Part shown: positions 6,213 to 8,011 of the stretch, piece after piece | Layout: every line of letters begins with the position of its first letter | How positions within the stretch are numbered: position 1 is the stretch's first letter | Assembly: GCA_028687415.1 (NCBI GenBank) | Contig: JAQUAC010000096.1 | Location: forward strand, 1-8,011 | Direction of reading: 5' to 3' | DNA from: Acidocella sp. | Lineage (GTDB): Bacteria; Pseudomonadota; Alphaproteobacteria; Acetobacterales; Acetobacteraceae | Length of the DNA stretch: 8,011 nucleotides | Made by a program: the position numbers and the translations under genes | Notes under the pieces: generated by a model | What the model was told of the DNA's origin: nothing | The model's input: only the letters and a program-made list of their open reading frames with translations | The model's database searches: none

Positions 6213-8011
6213 AGGAAGCGGCGCGCGGGACTGGCGGGGCAGCCGCGCGCCACCCAAAAATTGGCGCTTTCCCGCCGGAAGCGCCATTCCTCCCGGCTCT
6301 GGCCCGGCTCTGGCTGGCCGGGGCGGGGCCAAGCCATGAGGGGCTGATCATCCTCCCCAGCCGCCGCGCCGCCCAGGCCCTTGCCGGGGCATTCCTGGCG
6401 GCCAATGAGGACCAAGCCTTGCTGCTGCCCCGCATTATCGCGCTGGGTAATATCGACGAGGCGGGGCTGATGCTCTCCGCCGGGTTCATGCTCCCCCCCG
6501 CCATCGCGCCGCTGCGCCGCCAAGCAATCCTGGCGCAGCTCATCCTCAAGCTGAACGGGCAAGACGGTGCCCCGGCCAAGCTGCACGCCGCCTGGGCCCT
6601 GGCGGCGGAATTGGCGGCGCTGCTGGACGAGGCCGATTACGCGGAGATCGACCTCGCCTCCACCCTGCCACATGTGGTGGAGGGCGACCTCGCCTCGCAT
6701 TGGCAGACCACGCTGCAATTCCTGCAAATCGTCACCCATGCCTGGCCCGCCATCCTCGCGGCTGAGGGGCTAATGAACCCGGCGAAGCGCCTCTCCATGC
6801 TTATCGACGCGCAAGCCCAAGTCTGGAAAACCGCCCCGCCCCCGCATCGCGTCTGGATGGTGGCGGCGGAAGGCAACCCGGCCATCTGCCGCATGGCCCG
6901 CATCGTCGCCAGCCTGCCTCAAGGGAAGCTGGTTCTCCCCGGCTACGACCCCGCCCTGCCCGAGGATGCATGGGACGCGCTAGACGACAGCCACGCCCAA
7001 TCCGGCATCACCCGGCTGCTGACCGCCATTAGCGCCACGCGCGGCGACATCTCACCCCTACCCGCCCCGGAGCCGGCAGTGCCGAAGGGCCGCTCGGAGG
7101 TGTTCTCCCGCGCCCTGCTGCCCGCCGCCTCTCTCTCGGCTTGGCAATCCCCGCCAGAGCTGAACATCGCCGGACTCTCCCGGCTGGAAACCGGAGACGA
7201 AGCCCAAAACGCCACCGCCATTGCCATGATCCTGCGCGACGCGCTGGAAGCTCCCGGCACCACCGCCGCGCTCGTCACACCCGACCGTGGCTTGGCCGCC
7301 CGCGTGGCCGCGGCCTTGAAGCGTTTCGGCATCACCGCCGATGACAGCGCCGGCGAAGCCCTGGCCCAAACCCCGCCCGCCACGCTGCTGCGCCTGCTCG
7401 CCCGCGCCACCGTGACCGATTACGCCCCCCTGCCGCTGCTCTCCTTGCTGAAGCACCCGCTCACCGCCGGCGGCCTGCCGCCACTGACCTTCCGTAACAT
7501 GGCCCGCCGTGTGGAAGTGAACGCCTTGCGCGGCCCCCGCCCCGGCCCCGGTTTCGACGGCATCAAATTCCGCCTGCGCGCCGAGCATCAGGCCGAGCGT
7601 GACTTCCTGGACCGGCTGGAAGCCCTGCTCCGCCCGCTCACCTTGTCCGAAATCCTGCCCCCTGCCGAGGCGCTACGCCGCCTCATCGAGGTTGGCGAGG
7701 CCCTGGCCGCAACCGACGAGGCCGCGGGCGCGGAGGTGCTCTGGTCCGGCGAGGCGGGCATAGCCCTCTCCGAATTGCTGCTGGAAACCCTGGCCGCGCT
7801 GGAGGACTTGCCCGACATCCCGCGCAAGGACCTCGCGGACCTGCTCGACGCGCTACTGGAAGGCGCTTCCGTCCGCCGCCCTCGCGCCAAGGACGGCCAC
7901 CCCCGCATCGCCATCTGGGGCATTCAGGAAGCCGCGCTGCAAAGTGTGGATATCGCCGTGCTCGGCGGGCTGGTGGAGGGCGTCTGGCCCGCCCCGGCGG
8001 AGCCCGGCCCC
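6209..8011 (+). CDS. addB: Double-strand break repair protein AddB, partial (C-terminus beyond right edge)
   Basis: AddB is the scaffold and nuclease subunit of the AddAB helicase-nuclease that resects broken DNA ends for RecA. The frame is open for 601 codons to the edge. Its early segment IGAFPPEAPFLPALARLWL lies where the first nucleotide loop would sit, but no GxGKT Walker A is present. Later stretches match alphaproteobacterial AddB: VLPGYDPALP (about 248), AALVTPDRGLAARVAAALKRFGITADDSAGEAL (about 355-385), PLLSLLKHPLTAGG (about 410) and HPRIAIWGIQEAALQSVDIAVLGGLVEGVWP (about 563-595). The C-terminal nuclease domain with its iron-sulphur cysteines should lie off the window. The start is TTG at 6209, since no ATG precedes the conserved N-terminus; AGGGAA lies upstream and TTGA overlaps the previous stop. 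addA is expected next. Confidence 0.93.
   Translation, partial: MKEAARGTGGAAARHPKIGAFPPEAPFLPALARLWLAGAGPSHEGLIILPSRRAAQALAGAFLAANEDQALLLPRIIALGNIDEAGLMLSAGFMLPPAIAPLRRQAILAQLILKLNGQDGAPAKLHAAWALAAELAALLDEADYAEIDLASTLPHVVEGDLASHWQTTLQFLQIVTHAWPAILAAEGLMNPAKRLSMLIDAQAQVWKTAPPPHRVWMVAAEGNPAICRMARIVASLPQGKLVLPGYDPALPEDAWDALDDSHAQSGITRLLTAISATRGDISPLPAPEPAVPKGRSEVFSRALLPAASLSAWQSPPELNIAGLSRLETGDEAQNATAIAMILRDALEAPGTTAALVTPDRGLAARVAAALKRFGITADDSAGEALAQTPPATLLRLLARATVTDYAPLPLLSLLKHPLTAGGLPPLTFRNMARRVEVNALRGPRPGPGFDGIKFRLRAEHQAERDFLDRLEALLRPLTLSEILPPAEALRRLIEVGEALAATDEAAGAEVLWSGEAGIALSELLLETLAALEDLPDIPRKDLADLLDALLEGASVRRPRAKDGHPRIAIWGIQEAALQSVDIAVLGGLVEGVWPAPAEPGP

Noticed and set aside
5571..6739. 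Overlapping minus-strand frames opposite the nucleotidyltransferase and addB genes
   Set aside because: Both plus-strand genes have conserved motifs throughout. The minus frames have low-complexity Gly/Arg/Gln composition.

Overview
This is a GC-rich stretch of bacterial chromosome that looks alphaproteobacterial. AddB, phosphoserine aminotransferase and the thioredoxin-reductase-like ferredoxin-NADP reductase are all of the types common in that class. The A/T-tract hairpins between serC and serA remind me of intergenic elements in Acetobacteraceae, but that family placement is a guess. There is no mobile element, CRISPR array or RNA gene that I can support. Both ends cut through genes.

Left part (1-3189): the phosphorylated serine pathway. 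On the minus strand serC (phosphoserine aminotransferase) is followed by serA (3-phosphoglycerate dehydrogenase, long form, C-terminus off the left edge). Two hairpins lie in the 156 bp between them. Upstream of serC, a compact leader can fold into a terminator hairpin or a mutually exclusive upstream hairpin. A third small stem covers the ribosome binding site. This resembles the alphaproteobacterial serC leader RNA. An Lrp/AsnC-family regulator is transcribed divergently from the same 121-bp gap and is a natural candidate to control serC-serA.

Middle part (3190-3990): an AT-rich, T-tract-rich 305-bp non-coding region precedes a single small gene. Its 135-residue product is read here as a Roadblock/LC7-like protein of unknown role. 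A perfect 38-bp palindrome, A5-stem-T5, ends this gene and, on the other strand, the converging fnr gene.

Right part (3996-8011): a minus-strand ferredoxin/flavodoxin-NADP+ reductase is divergent, by 53 bp, from a tightly packed plus-strand operon. That operon is tsaE (tRNA t6A synthesis ATPase), then a MurU-like sugar-1-phosphate nucleotidyltransferase (11-nt overlap), then addB (start overlaps the previous stop). addB runs off the right edge; addA would be expected next. The AmgK-like sugar kinase gene often found between tsaE and the nucleotidyltransferase in related genomes is absent here.

The most noteworthy items are the serC leader architecture, the isolated Roadblock-like gene with its curved-looking T-tract upstream region, and the hairpin element between serC and serA. 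I did not see a clearly new multi-gene system.
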